64,000 nucleotides of DNA, from contig NZ_VZOT01000001.1 in NCBI RefSeq assembly GCF_008801935.1, forward strand, positions 62,001 through 126,000, given 5' to 3'. The notes beneath the pieces were generated by a model. The model ran no database searches. It saw only the letters and a program-made list of their open reading frames with translations, and had not been told where the DNA came from. The position numbers and the translations under genes are program-made. Of this stretch, positions 20,074 through 27,962 are shown one piece after another. Source of the stretch: Comamonas kerstersii. Lineage in GTDB: Bacteria; Pseudomonadota; Gammaproteobacteria; Burkholderiales; Burkholderiaceae_C. The number at the start of each line of letters is the position of its first letter. Position 1 is the first letter of the stretch.

Positions 20074-20742
20074 CTAGATACGCGCCACGTTTTGCAGGGC
20101 GCTGGGCTGCGGCAGATTGAGCACATTACCGCTGCCTGCAATCAGCCCATGCTCGCGCAGATGGCGCAGCACGCGCGAGAAGGTCTCTGGCGCAATGCCC
20201 AGCTGGGCGGCAATGGTGCGCTTGCGCTGGTTGAGCGTGACGCGCAGGCTGCCGTTGTCATCCTGCTTGGCATGGCGCAGCAGCCACTGGGCACAGCGGG
20301 TTTCCGCATCCTGGGCCAGGCGGCTGACGGCGGTTTCGGTCTGCTGGCAGTAGCCGTTGGCCATGTCCTGCATCAGTGCCAGCACGGTGTCTGGCAAGGT
20401 TTTGAGATTATCGTGAAAGGCCTGCAGCGACATGCGCCGCACCCGCACCCGCGAGTCCGTGATCATGTCTATGCTGAACTCCTTGCCTGCCAGCACAAAG
20501 GCTGCATCCACCCAGGCAGGCCCTTCCAGCATGCCAAGCTGGTGACGCAGCTGGTTGGCTTCACGCACACCCAGCACGACACAGCCACTGTCCAGATACA
20601 GCACAGAGTCTGGCCGTGCACCACGCTGGCGCAACACCTGCCCTGCGGGAATGACTTCCGCCTTGGCCAATGGATCAAAAGATGGGATGTGGAACATGAC
20701 GGCCAACTGTGCCGTAGCACCCTGCTGCCGGTGTTGAGCCAT
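20074..20742 (-). CDS. Crp/Fnr family transcriptional regulator
   Basis: An N-terminal cyclic-nucleotide-binding-like beta roll is followed by a C-terminal helix-turn-helix with TIAAQLGIAPETFSRVLRHL, which fits the recognition helix of this family. No N-terminal cysteine cluster for an iron-sulfur sensor is seen, so it is not a classical Fnr; a Dnr- or Crp-like sensor is more likely. Starts at 20742, 20766 and 20775 are all in frame; 20742 gives 222 residues. A start further upstream would run into the terminator of the puuD gene. Targets are unknown. Confidence 0.82.
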   Translation of the reverse strand: MAQHRQQGATAQLAVMFHIPSFDPLAKAEVIPAGQVLRQRGARPDSVLYLDSGCVVLGVREANQLRHQLGMLEGPAWVDAAFVLAGKEFSIDMITDSRVRVRRMSLQAFHDNLKTLPDTVLALMQDMANGYCQQTETAVSRLAQDAETRCAQWLLRHAKQDDNGSLRVTLNQRKRTIAAQLGIAPETFSRVLRHLREHGLIAGSGNVLNLPQPSALQNVARI

Positions 20743-20835
20743 GTCAAAAATTTTTCTCGGCGTCATCACGCTCATCCAGACAGCATGAGCGCTGGCGCGA
20801 GAGCATGCACCCCGCTTATGCAGGCTGGCCACAAC

Positions 20836-20868
20836 AAAAAACCCGCCAGGGCCAAGCCCTCGGCGGGT
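20836..20868 (-). terminator. Terminator after puuD
   Basis: The stem ACCCGCC/GGCGGGT contains a second inner stem GAGGGC/GCCCT and is followed on the minus strand by five T. It lies 26 bases after the puuD stop. Confidence 0.88.
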
Positions 20869-20893
20869 GTCATCGTGTGTGGATGCCGGACTG

Positions 20894-22159
20894 TCAGTTC
20901 AGCGCAGCACCATTTTCAAACCACTGCTTGATCGCTTCACGCTCGGTATCGCTGAGCGCGCCGGGATTGCCAAACGGCATTTTGCGCAGCAGCACCACCT
21001 GCTGGTAGATCTGCTGGGCATGGCTCTTGACTTCTTCGGGCGAGTCAAACTTCACATTCTTTTGTGCAATCGTCTCGCTGCTGTGGCAGACCACACAGTG
21101 CTGCTGCATGATGATGCGCACATTTTCATAGCTGCCAGCGCTTGCAGCCGCTGCGCTGGCCTGCGTTTCTGTGCCTGCGGAATTTGCAGGTACTGCAGAT
21201 GCTGCAGGTGTTGCAGGTGTTGCCACAGGGGCAGCGGGCTTGAGCCAGACCATCACACCCAGCAGTACCGCTACACCGACAGCAGCGTACTTCCAGGGAT
21301 GGGGGTTACGGCCCAGCTTGTAGCCATGACGCATGACGAAGAACTGGCGAATGGCTGCACCAGCAAACATCATCAGAATCAACACCAGCCAGTTCAGGTC
21401 ATGGTTGTACAGCCAGCCGTAGTGGTTGGACAGCATGGCAAACAGCACGGGCAGTGTGAAGTAAGTGTTGTGCACGCTGCGCTGCTTGCCGCGCTGACCG
21501 TGGATGGGGTCCACGGGCTCACCGGCCTTGATGGCGGCCACCATTTTCTTCTGGCCGGGAATGATCCAGAAGAACACGTTGGCACTCATGGAGGTCGCCA
21601 GCATGGCGCCTATCAGCAAGAAAGCCGCCTGCCCGGGGAAGAGATGGCAAGCCAGATAAGAAGCAAGGCACACCAGTACCAGCACCAGAGCACCTACGAT
21701 GCCGTCACCACCTTGTTTTTCACCAAAGATGCGGCAGATGCCGTTGTACAGCAGCCAGAACACCACCAGAAAAGCCAGCGCCACCACAATGGCGGTGCTG
21801 CTGGACATGATGGGGTCCGCCGGATTGACCAGATAGATATTGGCATTCCACAGGTAGGACACCGTCAGCAGCGCAAAGCCAGACAGCCAGGTGGTGTAGC
21901 TTTCCCAGTAGAACCAGTGCGTGTGCTCTGGCAACTTGGGCGGTGCGCCTGCAAATTTGACGGGGTGGTAGAAGCCCCCGCCGTGCAGGGCCCACAGCTC
22001 GCCGCTGACACCTTGTTTTTTCAGGTCTTCGTCCTTGGGCGGCGTGAGGCTGCTGTCCAGAAAGACAAAGTAGAACGAGGAACCCACCCAGGCGATGGCG
22101 GTAATGACGTGCAGCCACCGCAACAGCAGGTTGGCCCAGTCGAGGATATAGCTTTCCAT
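20894..22159 (-). CDS. puuD: Urate hydroxylase PuuD, membrane protein with C-terminal cytochrome c
   Basis: The protein has 421 residues from MESYILDW. Eight or so hydrophobic helices (first WLHVITAIAWVGSSFYFVF) form the PuuD/DUF989 urate oxidase domain. A periplasmic cytochrome c domain follows with the haem motif CVVCH near residue 355 and the axial methionine in RKMPFGNP. It oxidises urate to 5-hydroxyisourate and passes electrons to the respiratory chain instead of making peroxide. UraH, encoded 1.8 kb away, takes the next step. A candidate operator lies about 150 bases upstream. An in-frame start at 22192 is possible. Confidence 0.93.
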   Translation of the reverse strand: MESYILDWANLLLRWLHVITAIAWVGSSFYFVFLDSSLTPPKDEDLKKQGVSGELWALHGGGFYHPVKFAGAPPKLPEHTHWFYWESYTTWLSGFALLTVSYLWNANIYLVNPADPIMSSSTAIVVALAFLVVFWLLYNGICRIFGEKQGGDGIVGALVLVLVCLASYLACHLFPGQAAFLLIGAMLATSMSANVFFWIIPGQKKMVAAIKAGEPVDPIHGQRGKQRSVHNTYFTLPVLFAMLSNHYGWLYNHDLNWLVLILMMFAGAAIRQFFVMRHGYKLGRNPHPWKYAAVGVAVLLGVMVWLKPAAPVATPATPAASAVPANSAGTETQASAAAASAGSYENVRIIMQQHCVVCHSSETIAQKNVKFDSPEEVKSHAQQIYQQVVLLRKMPFGNPGALSDTEREAIKQWFENGAALN

Positions 22160-22311
22160 AGCACTCAACTCCGGCAGCACAGGGGCTGCCAAGAAAGATC
22201 AACCTGCTCACCACTGCGGGCGCTCTGAGCAGAAACATAAGGCCGCGCACCTGGGTTGAATAACCATCCTGGGCACCGCTGCGACCTGTTATCTGGCGAT
22301 ATGCACAAAAG

Positions 22312-22319
22312 TGTATGCA
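22312..22319. promoter_or_regulatory. Possible purine-regulon operator, site 2 (puuD upstream)
   Basis: TGTATGCA lies within CAAAAGTGTATGCAATTTTT. That 20-base stretch differs at one position from the site between uraH and the GntR gene. It lies in the gap between xdhC and puuD and would control puuD. Confidence 0.65.
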
Positions 22320-22377
22320 ATTTTTGTCGCCAAAAATCAGCAATCTGGTGCTGACTAGGGCAAGTACCAACTGCCTG

Positions 22378-23208
22378 TCAGCTGACTGCCAGCTGCTGTG
22401 CTCTGAGCTGCAATAACTGTGCCGCAACGGCAATGGCAATCACCTCGGGCTCCTTGCCGGGTATGCCGGGCAGCCCGATGGGGCAGGTGATCTGCGCGAT
22501 TTCTGACTCCGCAAAGCCGCGCTCGGCCAGGCGTTTCTGGAACACCGCCCACTTGGTGGCGCTGCCGATCAAGCCAATGAAGGGCAGATCTCCACGCTCG
22601 CGCTGGCGGCGCAGGCAGGCGCAGACGATGTCCAGATCCTCGGCATGGCTGAAGCTCATGACCAGCACCAGCGACTGCGCGGGCAGATCGCGCACGGCGT
22701 CCTGCACAGGCTCGGAATGCTCGCAGCAGACATGCGGCAGCGGCGCGGCGGGAAACATAGCGTCGCGGCTGTCCACCCAGTGCACGCTAAACGGCAGCGG
22801 CTGCAGCGCGTGCACCAGGGCATGGCCCACATGACCGGCACCAAACAGCGCCACGGGCATGCGCTGCGGCTGCAGGCGCTCGCGGGTGGCATCCAGCTGC
22901 GCCGCATCCACCGCGCTCAGGCGCAGCTGCACCACGCCACCACAGCACTGGCCCAGCGAAGGGCCCAGCGCCAGCCGGTGGCTGCGTGGCACACCCTGCA
23001 AACCTTGGGCCAGCCACTGCTGCGCCAGACGCGTAGCCTCCCACTCCAGATGGCCGCCACCAATCGTGCCCATCACGCCCTGGGCAGACACCGCCATCCA
23101 TGCCCCACAGGCACGGGGCGCAGAGCCCTGCACGGCCGCTACTTCCACCAGACAGACCTGGCCCTGCACTACCCAGGCACGCAGGCCTTCCCAATCGTTT
23201 TCCACCAT
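22378..23208 (-). CDS. xdhC: Xanthine dehydrogenase accessory protein XdhC
   Basis: The protein has 276 residues from MVENDWEGL. Conserved XdhC features are GSAPR (29-32), GTIGGGHLEW (47-56), the QCCGG segment (87-91) and a Rossmann-type GAGHVGHAL (123-131). XdhC binds molybdenum cofactor and helps sulfurate and insert it into XdhB. It is unusual that it is not directly downstream of xdhAB; it lies upstream of puuD on the same strand and may share expression with it. A divergent lipoprotein gene starts 82 bases away. Confidence 0.93.
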   Translation of the reverse strand: MVENDWEGLRAWVVQGQVCLVEVAAVQGSAPRACGAWMAVSAQGVMGTIGGGHLEWEATRLAQQWLAQGLQGVPRSHRLALGPSLGQCCGGVVQLRLSAVDAAQLDATRERLQPQRMPVALFGAGHVGHALVHALQPLPFSVHWVDSRDAMFPAAPLPHVCCEHSEPVQDAVRDLPAQSLVLVMSFSHAEDLDIVCACLRRQRERGDLPFIGLIGSATKWAVFQKRLAERGFAESEIAQITCPIGLPGIPGKEPEVIAIAVAAQLLQLRAQQLAVS

Positions 23209-23290
23209 GAACCAGCCTTCTGAAACAGCAATTTCGCAAGCACAAGTCTTGCCACTTCTGTGGCTCCTGAGATCAGGATAAGCTTGCACC

Positions 23291-23791
23291 ATGACCGACA
23301 AGCACACGCCATCTTCGTCCACCAACACCAAGCGCCACTGGCTGTGGGGTGGTCTTGCCACCGCAATGGCAGCCGTGCTGGCTGCCTGCGGCATCCGGCC
23401 CCGCACGCCCGATGGCCGCCCTGCAGTACCAGGCAAGACCTCTGCCGCCAGCTCGCCACGCGCCTACCGCAAGGATGCCGCAGGCCACCTGTACGAGCGC
23501 TACCCCCAGCACATCTACCAGGGCAAACTGCCACCACTGCTGTATGCCGTGGGTACGCTGGAAGTCAATCTGGGCCGCAAGGGCGAAGTGCGCAGCTTTA
23601 ACTGGATGCGCAAACCCAGCCATGCACCAGAAGTGGTCAGAGAGATTGAACAAATGGTGCGTGCCGCTGCACCATTTCCGGTCGCCACGCAGCTGGGCTA
23701 TGTGACCTATACCGACACCTGGCTGTGGCACAAGTCGGGGCAGTTTCAGCTCGACACCTTGACCGAAGGCCAGCTCGACTTCAGCGACTAA
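23291..23791 (+). CDS. Small lipoprotein with TonB-C-like domain
   Basis: The protein has 166 residues. A lipoprotein signal with LAAC-G (Cys about residue 33) is followed by a short spacer. The domain LYAVGTLEVNLGRKGEVRSFNW then resembles the C-terminal fold of TonB-type proteins (beta-strand, helix, beta-strand), but no TonB anchor or proline-rich stalk is present. Role unknown. It is convergent with uraH, separated by a hairpin repeat. Confidence 0.6.
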   Translation: MTDKHTPSSSTNTKRHWLWGGLATAMAAVLAACGIRPRTPDGRPAVPGKTSAASSPRAYRKDAAGHLYERYPQHIYQGKLPPLLYAVGTLEVNLGRKGEVRSFNWMRKPSHAPEVVREIEQMVRAAAPFPVATQLGYVTYTDTWLWHKSGQFQLDTLTEGQLDFSD

Positions 23792-23810
23792 GCCTTTTCG
23801 AAGATACAAA

Positions 23811-23905
23811 TAAGAGAGCATCTTGCGCTTGATCTGCTTGGGTTTAAGGTACAAAACACCATAAAACCAAGCAGTGACAAGCGCAAGCTGCTCTTTTTTT
23901 CTATT
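23811..23905. repeat. Dispersed hairpin repeat, copy 2 (lipoprotein/uraH junction)
   Basis: The outer arms AAGAGAGCATCTTGCGCTTG (23812-23831) and CAAGCGCAAGCTGCTCTTTT are inverted repeats with about two mismatches. An inner stem CTGCTTGG/CCAAGCAG lies within. It sits between convergent genes and carries a T run on the plus strand, so it may act as a terminator. Confidence 0.75.
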
Positions 23906-23915
23906 GCATGGCGAT

Positions 23916-24266
23916 TCAGGAGCCGCGGTAGGTAGAGTAGCTCCAGGGGCTGACCAGCAGCGGCACGTGGTAGTGCTGATCTGCATGGGCCACACCGAAA
24001 TCCAGGTGAACGATGCTCAGGAAATTGGGTTCGGGAAGTTGCACGCCTTTTGCTTTGAAGTAGCCTGCGACATTGAATGACAGGCGGTACGTGCCCGTCT
24101 TGAGGCTGTGGTTGTCAAACAGTGGCGCATCCGTGCGGCCATCGTGGTTCAGCGTCAAGCTCTTGAGGAGCGTGGCCTGCTCACCATCGGTGGCATAGAG
24201 CTTTACGTCCATGCCTGCTGCAGGGCAGCCGTGCATGGTGTCCAGAACGTGGGTACTCAAGCCCAT
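23916..24266 (-). CDS. uraH: 5-hydroxyisourate hydrolase (transthyretin-like)
   Basis: The protein has 116 residues, the normal length. The hallmark N-terminal LSTHVLDTMHGCPA with the catalytic histidine, NHDGRTDAP with the arginine, and the C-terminal HYHVPLLVSPWSYSTYRGS are all present, so the enzyme should be active. It hydrolyses 5-hydroxyisourate made by PuuD to OHCU, the substrate of the UraD domain encoded at 26.1 kb. It is divergent from the GntR gene, with an operator in the shared gap. Confidence 0.97.
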   Translation of the reverse strand: MGLSTHVLDTMHGCPAAGMDVKLYATDGEQATLLKSLTLNHDGRTDAPLFDNHSLKTGTYRLSFNVAGYFKAKGVQLPEPNFLSIVHLDFGVAHADQHYHVPLLVSPWSYSTYRGS

Positions 24267-24320
24267 GGGGTTTCTCCTTAATGTGCTGCAGCTGCCTCGC
24301 AACCGCTTGTTCACCAAAAG

Positions 24321-24328
24321 TGTATACA
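24321..24328. promoter_or_regulatory. Possible purine-regulon operator, site 1 (uraH/gntR gap)
   Basis: TGTATACA lies within CAAAAGTGTATACAATTTTT in the 82-base divergent gap. It is 20 bases from the regulator start and 54 bases from uraH, so it fits autoregulation of the GntR gene and control of uraH. Confidence 0.7.
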
Positions 24329-24348
24329 ATTTTTGCTCAAACGCATCT

Positions 24349-25038
24349 ATGATGATCCCTATGGAAACCTCCTCCACCAGTGCCATTGCCGAAGCCCTGA
24401 CTCGCGCCATCGTCGAGCACAAGTTGCTGCCCGGCACCAAGCTGGCGGAGCAAAAGCTCGCAGACCACTTTGGCGTTTCGCGCACCCTGGTCAGGCAAGC
24501 TTTGTTCCAGCTGTCGCAAAACCGCCTGGTCACGCTGGCCCCTGCACGCGGCGCTTTTGTGGCTACGCCTTCTGCGGACGAGGCACGCCAGGTCTTTGCC
24601 GTGCGCCGCATGCTGGAGACTGAAATGACCCGCGCCTTTGTGCGCCAGGTCACGCCCCGACAGATCAAGGCGCTGAAGGCCCACATCAGCGCCGAGAAAA
24701 AAGCCATGGAACGCAATGACGTCGGCCAGCGCACCGAACTGCTGGGCGACTTTCACGTCGTCATGGCCGAGCAGATGGGCAACACCGTGCTGGCCCAGCT
24801 GCTGGGTGATCTGATCTCGCGCTGCGCGCTGATTACGCTGATGTACCAGAGCACCAGCGCCGCCGAACACTCGCACGAAGAGCACGAAGCCATCGTCGCT
24901 GCCCTGGCGGCCAAAGATGAAGAACTGGCCGTACGCCTGATGCAGGACCACCTGCAGCACGTGGAAGAAGGCCTGACCTTTGACCGTGAACTGCCCACCA
25001 ATGATTTGTCGATGGCGCTGTCCAGCGTCACCCTCTGA
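24349..25038 (+). CDS. GntR family regulator (FCD subfamily), probable purine-degradation regulator
   Basis: The protein has 229 residues. A winged helix-turn-helix at about 12-75 (ADHFGVSRTLVRQALFQL) is followed by an FCD ligand-binding domain with the spaced Asp/His residues (DFHVVMAE, EHEAIVAAL) that bind metal and a carboxylate-like effector. It is divergent from uraH and lies 17 bases upstream of puuE, so the effector may be a urate or allantoin metabolite. The GTATAC palindromes in this window match the kind of operator FCD regulators such as UxuR bind. Starts at 24349, 24352 and 24361 are possible. Confidence 0.9.
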   Translation: MMIPMETSSTSAIAEALTRAIVEHKLLPGTKLAEQKLADHFGVSRTLVRQALFQLSQNRLVTLAPARGAFVATPSADEARQVFAVRRMLETEMTRAFVRQVTPRQIKALKAHISAEKKAMERNDVGQRTELLGDFHVVMAEQMGNTVLAQLLGDLISRCALITLMYQSTSAAEHSHEEHEAIVAALAAKDEELAVRLMQDHLQHVEEGLTFDRELPTNDLSMALSSVTL

Positions 25039-25055
25039 AAGTCTGATGCCTCACC

Positions 25056-26015
25056 ATGACCTATAACGCCTGCGCTCCCTACCCCCGTGACCTGATTGGC
25101 TATGGCCGCCACACGCCCCATCCCCAGTGGCCCGGCAAGGCGCGTATTGCCGTGCAGTTTGTGCTGAACTACGAAGAAGGTGGCGAAAACTGCGTGCTGC
25201 ATGGCGATGCGGCCAGCGAGCAGTTCCTGTCTGAAATGTTCAACCCGGCCGCCTACCCTGAGCGCCACATGAGCATGGAAGGCATTTACGAATACGGCAG
25301 CCGCGCCGGCGTGTGGCGCATCCTGCGTGAGTTTGAAAAGCGTGGCCTGCCGCTGACCGTATTTGGCGTGGCCACGGCCCTGCAAAAGCACCGCGAAGTG
25401 GCGCAGGCCTTCCATGAACTGGGTCACGAAGTGGCCTGCCATGGCCTGAAATGGATCCACTACCAGGGCGTGCCAGAAGAAGTGGAACGCGCCCACATGG
25501 CGCAGTGCATGGAGATTTTTGGTGAGTTGTACGGCCATGACGGTGACCATGGCCTGGGCTGGTACACCGGCCGCGACAGTCCCAACACCCACCGTCTTGT
25601 GGCCGACAACGGCCGCTTTACCTACGACAGCGACTACTACGGTGACGATCTGCCTTTCTGGATGACTGTGCGCAAGACCGACGGCAGCCAGCACCAGCAA
25701 CTCATCGTGCCCTATACGCTGGATGTGAACGACATGCGCTTTGCGCTGCCCCAGGGCTACTCGCACGCCGACCCGTTCTTCCAGTACATGAAGGACACGT
25801 TCGACGCCCTGTATGCCGAAGGCGCAGAAGACGGCGACAACGCCCCCAAGATGATGAGCATTGGCATGCACTGCCGCCTGCTGGGCCGCCCCGGCCGCAT
25901 CACGGCGCTGCAGCGCTTTCTGGACTACATCCAGCAGCACGACCAGGTCTGGGTGGCACGCCGCATCGACATTGCTCGCCACTGGGCACAGCGCTTTCCC
26001 GCACCAGCTCTGTGA
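25056..26015 (+). CDS. puuE: Allantoinase PuuE (polysaccharide deacetylase fold)
   Basis: The protein has 319 residues. The N-terminal YPRDLIGYGRHTPHPQWPG and the downstream VLNYEEGGE are characteristic of PuuE, a metal-independent allantoinase of the NodB/polysaccharide deacetylase fold. The segment HELGHEVACHGLKW carries conserved histidines. It hydrolyses allantoin to allantoate, between the two activities of the fused protein encoded next. It is tightly linked to the upstream regulator gene (17-base gap). Confidence 0.94.
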   Translation: MTYNACAPYPRDLIGYGRHTPHPQWPGKARIAVQFVLNYEEGGENCVLHGDAASEQFLSEMFNPAAYPERHMSMEGIYEYGSRAGVWRILREFEKRGLPLTVFGVATALQKHREVAQAFHELGHEVACHGLKWIHYQGVPEEVERAHMAQCMEIFGELYGHDGDHGLGWYTGRDSPNTHRLVADNGRFTYDSDYYGDDLPFWMTVRKTDGSQHQQLIVPYTLDVNDMRFALPQGYSHADPFFQYMKDTFDALYAEGAEDGDNAPKMMSIGMHCRLLGRPGRITALQRFLDYIQQHDQVWVARRIDIARHWAQRFPAPAL

Positions 26016-26023
26016 ATGAAATT

Positions 26024-26066
26024 GGCTGCTAGCGCTTACCGCACAAGCGCTAGCAGCTCTCTTTTT
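26024..26066. repeat. Dispersed hairpin repeat, copy 3 (short form)
   Basis: A 13-bp perfect stem GCTGCTAGCGCTT (26025-26037) with its complement at 26045-26057 and a 7-base loop is followed by CTCTTTTT. It lies between puuE and the fusion gene, and may attenuate transcription of the latter or act as an mRNA processing site. Confidence 0.8.
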
Positions 26067-26080
26067 AGATAGGACACACC

Positions 26081-27937
26081 ATGGCTCTGACTTTGGAACA
26101 ACTCAACGCCGCCGATACCGCCACGGCTGTGCAGCTGCTCGACGGCCTGTACGAACACTCGCCCTGGATTGCCGAAGCCGCCATGGCCCAGCGCCCGTTC
26201 AAGTCGCTGGCACATCTGAAATACGCCATGGTGCAAGTACTGGAAAAAGCGGGCCTGCAGGCCCAGCTGGACCTGATCCGCGCCCACCCGGAACTGGCAG
26301 GCAAGGCCATGGTCTCCAAGACGCTGACGGCCGAATCCACCAATGAGCAAAACAAGGCGGGCCTGACCCAGTGCACCCCCGAGGAGTTTGCGCAGATTCA
26401 GCAGCTCAATGCGGACTACAACGCGCGCTTTGGCTTTCCCTTCATCCTGGCCGTGCGCGGCCCCCGTGGCACGGGCCTGAGCAAGCAGGAAATCATTGCC
26501 ACCTTTGCACGCCGCCTCTCCAACCACCCCGACTTTGAGCGCGCCGAGGCGATTCGCAACATCCACCGCATTGCAGAAATACGCCTGAACGACAAGTTTG
26601 GCTACGAGCCCACCTTGGGCAACGATGTGTGGGACTGGCAGGAAAAGCTGGCCCAGCACAGCGAGCCCGGCTACGCCGAAAAAGGCCAGCTCACTGTCAC
26701 GTATCTCACTGATGCCCACCGTGCCTGTGCCCAGCGCATCAGCCACTGGATGCGTGACTGCGGTTTTGATGAAGTGGAAATTGACGCCGTAGGCAACGTG
26801 GTAGGCCGCTATCACCCTGCGCAAGAAGGTGGCAACAGCGCAGCGCCGGGTCGCCCCAAGCAAGCTGCGGCCCCCTCGGGGGGCAGCGCAGCACACGAAG
26901 TGGCAAGCGTGGGGGCTCCACGTTATTTGCTGACTGGCAGCCATTACGACACCGTGCGCAATGGCGGCAAGTACGACGGGCGCTTAGGGATTTTTGTGCC
27001 CATGGCCTGTGTGCGCGAGCTGCACCGCCAGGGCAAACGCCTGCCGTTTGGCATTGAAGTAGTTGGCTTCTCGGAAGAAGAAGGCCAGCGCTACAAGGCC
27101 ACCTTCCTGGGCTCTGGCGCCTTGATTGGCGACTTCAAACCCGAGTGGCTGGAGCAGAAGGACGCTGACGGCATCACCCTGCGCGAAGCCATGCAGCATG
27201 CAGGCCTGTGCATTGACGACATCCCCAAGCTCCAGCGCGATGCAGCCAAGTATCTAGGCTTTATCGAAGTGCATATTGAGCAGGGCCCGGTACTCAACGA
27301 GCTGGATATTCCGCTGGGCATCGTCACCTCCATCAACGGCAGCGTGCGCTACATCGCCGAATACATAGGCACTGCCAGCCATGCAGGCACCACGCCCATG
27401 GACCGCCGCCGCGATGCCGCACTGGGTGCAGCAGAACTTGCGCTTTACATGGAGCAACGCGCCGCACAGGATGGCGACAGCGTGGCCACCATGGGCATGC
27501 TGCATGTGCCCAGTGGTTCGGTCAACGTGGTGCCCGGCCGCTGCCAGTTCAGCATGGATCTGCGCGCCCCTACCGATGTGCAGCGCGATGCCATGGTCAA
27601 GGACGTACTGGCCAAATTCGAGGAAATCGCCCAGCGCCGTGGTCTGCAAACCAAGCTGGAGCTGGCCATGCAGGCCTCTGCCGCGCCAAGTGCCCCCGCA
27701 TGGCAGGCCCGCTGGGAAAAGGCCGTCGATGCGCTCGGTGTGCCCGTCTACCGCATGCCCAGCGGCGCAGGGCACGATGCCATGAAGCTGCACGACATCA
27801 TGCCCCAGGCCATGCTGTTCGTGCGCGGCCTGAACAGCGGCATCAGCCACAACCCGCTGGAGTCCACCACCAGCGACGACATGCAGCTGGCCGTGGATGC
27901 TTTTGCCCATGTGCTGCAGCAGCTGGCTTCCGAATAA
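26081..27937 (+). CDS. Fusion of OHCU decarboxylase (UraD) and allantoate amidohydrolase
   Basis: The protein has 618 residues. Residues 1-170 form the UraD domain with catalytic His69 in RAHPELAG and the STNEQ motif at 86-90. Residues about 190-618 form an M20-type zinc amidohydrolase (AllC-like) with LLTGSHYDTVRNGGKYDG, FSEEEGQRY, HIEQGP and SHNPLEST. The first part makes S-allantoin and the second hydrolyses allantoate to ureidoglycine and related products; the step between is PuuE, encoded upstream. Residues about 247-280 are an Ala/Gly/Pro-rich insert encoded by a GC-rich repeat. Confidence 0.93.
   Translation: MALTLEQLNAADTATAVQLLDGLYEHSPWIAEAAMAQRPFKSLAHLKYAMVQVLEKAGLQAQLDLIRAHPELAGKAMVSKTLTAESTNEQNKAGLTQCTPEEFAQIQQLNADYNARFGFPFILAVRGPRGTGLSKQEIIATFARRLSNHPDFERAEAIRNIHRIAEIRLNDKFGYEPTLGNDVWDWQEKLAQHSEPGYAEKGQLTVTYLTDAHRACAQRISHWMRDCGFDEVEIDAVGNVVGRYHPAQEGGNSAAPGRPKQAAAPSGGSAAHEVASVGAPRYLLTGSHYDTVRNGGKYDGRLGIFVPMACVRELHRQGKRLPFGIEVVGFSEEEGQRYKATFLGSGALIGDFKPEWLEQKDADGITLREAMQHAGLCIDDIPKLQRDAAKYLGFIEVHIEQGPVLNELDIPLGIVTSINGSVRYIAEYIGTASHAGTTPMDRRRDAALGAAELALYMEQRAAQDGDSVATMGMLHVPSGSVNVVPGRCQFSMDLRAPTDVQRDAMVKDVLAKFEEIAQRRGLQTKLELAMQASAAPSAPAWQARWEKAVDALGVPVYRMPSGAGHDAMKLHDIMPQAMLFVRGLNSGISHNPLESTTSDDMQLAVDAFAHVLQQLASE
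26819..26920. repeat. GC-rich dispersed repeat inserted in frame in the fusion gene
   Basis: The stretch has the palindrome GCCCCCTCGGGGGGC with flanks GCCCCAAGCAAGCTGC and GCACACGAAGTGGCAAGC, which I recognise as an intergenic repeat type of Comamonadaceae genomes. Here it is in frame and adds about 34 residues between the strand ending GNVVGRY and the LLTGSHYD metal-binding strand. Confidence 0.65.
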
Positions 27938-27962
27938 TCCACCATCCCTACGAGAGCACGAG

